Below are positions 5,765 to 6,273 of a stretch of DNA of 6,273 nt, piece after piece. The stretch comes from Piscirickettsiaceae bacterium (GTDB taxonomy: Bacteria > Pseudomonadota > Gammaproteobacteria > Thiomicrospirales > Thiomicrospiraceae). The stretch covers positions 1 to 6,273 of the forward strand of contig JAASTL010000064.1 in the NCBI GenBank assembly GCA_021767305.1. The letters run 5' to 3'. The translations under genes were made by a program, and so were the position numbers. The number at the start of each line of letters is the position of its first letter. Within the stretch, counting starts at the first letter, position 1. The notes beneath the pieces are model-generated. The model searched no databases, had not been told where the DNA came from, and saw only the letters and a program-made list of their open reading frames with translations.

Positions 5765-6273
5765 ATGGCGCGAAAACAGCACTCCTCAAATACCATAGTG
5801 GGTTTAGATATTGGTACTTCAAAAATAGCAGCGATTATCGGCAAGATAAAAGCGAGCGGTGAGATTGAAGTTGTTGGTATGGGAACTTACCCTTCCAAAG
5901 GTCTAAAAAAAGGTGTCGTTGTCAACATTGATTCAACTGTAGAATCGATTCAGCGCGCAATTGATGAAGCGGAAAGAATGTCTGGTTTTGAAGCGCAATC
6001 GGTTTATGTTGGGATTGCGGGCAGTCATATAAAAAGCTTTAACTCGAATGGTATGGTAGCCATACGTAATCAAGATGTTCAACCCGACGATATTGAACGC
6101 GTAATGGAAGCCGCACAGACCATTGCAATTCCGGGTGATCAACGAGTTCTACACATCTTGTCGCAAGAATATATTATCGATAATCAAGGCGGTATTCGCG
6201 AACCTGTCGGTATGTCAGGTGTGCGTCTAGAAGCGAAGGTGCATATGGTCACCGGATCAGTAAGTGCGGCACA
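5765..6273 (+). CDS. ftsA: FtsA, actin-like divisome protein (3' truncated)
   Basis: FtsA is an actin/Hsp70-fold ATPase that, in the family, tethers FtsZ to the inner membrane through a C-terminal amphipathic helix and recruits later division proteins. The visible 169 residues are the N-terminal part; the frame runs open off the window, and the usual length is about 420. The phosphate-1 loop GLDIGTSK is at 13-20. It is followed by PSKGLKKGVV (43-52) and the helix IDSTVESIQRAIDEAE (55-70). VYVGIAGSHI (80-89) leads into the FtsA-specific 1C subdomain, with QRVLHILSQEYIID (126-139) and EPVGMSGVRLEAKVHMVTG (146-164), which closely match E. coli. The membrane-targeting helix and FtsZ-binding region lie beyond the window. 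The ATG at 5765 is fixed by an in-frame TAG at 5756-5758. ftsZ would be expected next, but cannot be seen. Confidence 0.96.
   Translation, partial: MARKQHSSNTIVGLDIGTSKIAAIIGKIKASGEIEVVGMGTYPSKGLKKGVVVNIDSTVESIQRAIDEAERMSGFEAQSVYVGIAGSHIKSFNSNGMVAIRNQDVQPDDIERVMEAAQTIAIPGDQRVLHILSQEYIIDNQGGIREPVGMSGVRLEAKVHMVTGSVSAA

Noticed and set aside
5933..6142. 69-codon minus-strand frame opposite ftsA
   Set aside because: The + strand reads as conserved FtsA, including its 1C subdomain, across the same bases.

Overview
The window is a stretch of a gammaproteobacterial chromosome, moderately AT-rich, with every confident gene on the + strand. It joins the 3' end of a SUF iron-sulfur assembly operon (sufD, sufS) to part of the division and cell wall (dcw) cluster (murC, ddl, ftsQ, ftsA). 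The protein sequences resemble their E. coli counterparts closely, and the murC-ddl-ftsQ-ftsA order is typical of Gammaproteobacteria. Base composition and the suf/dcw junction would fit a Thiomicrospira/Piscirickettsiaceae-like sulfur oxidiser, but that placement is only a guess.

Layout: 1-683 is the C-terminal half of SufD, and 704-1933 is the complete cysteine desulfurase SufS. A 235-bp spacer (1934-2168) follows. It holds three 12-bp-period direct repeats, an imperfect hairpin, a possible extended -10 promoter, and overlapping short open frames on both strands that are hard to interpret. An unrecognised 117-residue acidic protein lies at 2169-2522, then a 93-bp AT-rich spacer. MurC (2616-3995) and Ddl (3997-4914) are separated by one base. 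FtsQ (4951-5649) appears to start at TTG. A 115-bp gap carries a 33-codon frame overlapping the ftsQ stop, and FtsA (5765 onward) runs off the right edge.

How the genes work together: SufS takes sulfur from cysteine and the SufBCD scaffold, of which SufD is part, builds Fe-S clusters. MurC adds L-Ala to UDP-MurNAc, and Ddl makes the D-Ala-D-Ala that MurF later adds to the same precursor. FtsQ (periplasmic-facing divisome scaffold) and FtsA (cytoplasmic membrane anchor of FtsZ) act at the septum. Close spacing supports co-transcription of murC through ftsA.

Most of the window is well-understood housekeeping DNA, and I see no mobile element, CRISPR array, RNA gene or defence system. The parts worth a second look are the suf/dcw junction with its unknown gene, the leader before that gene, and the ddl-ftsQ-ftsA gaps.
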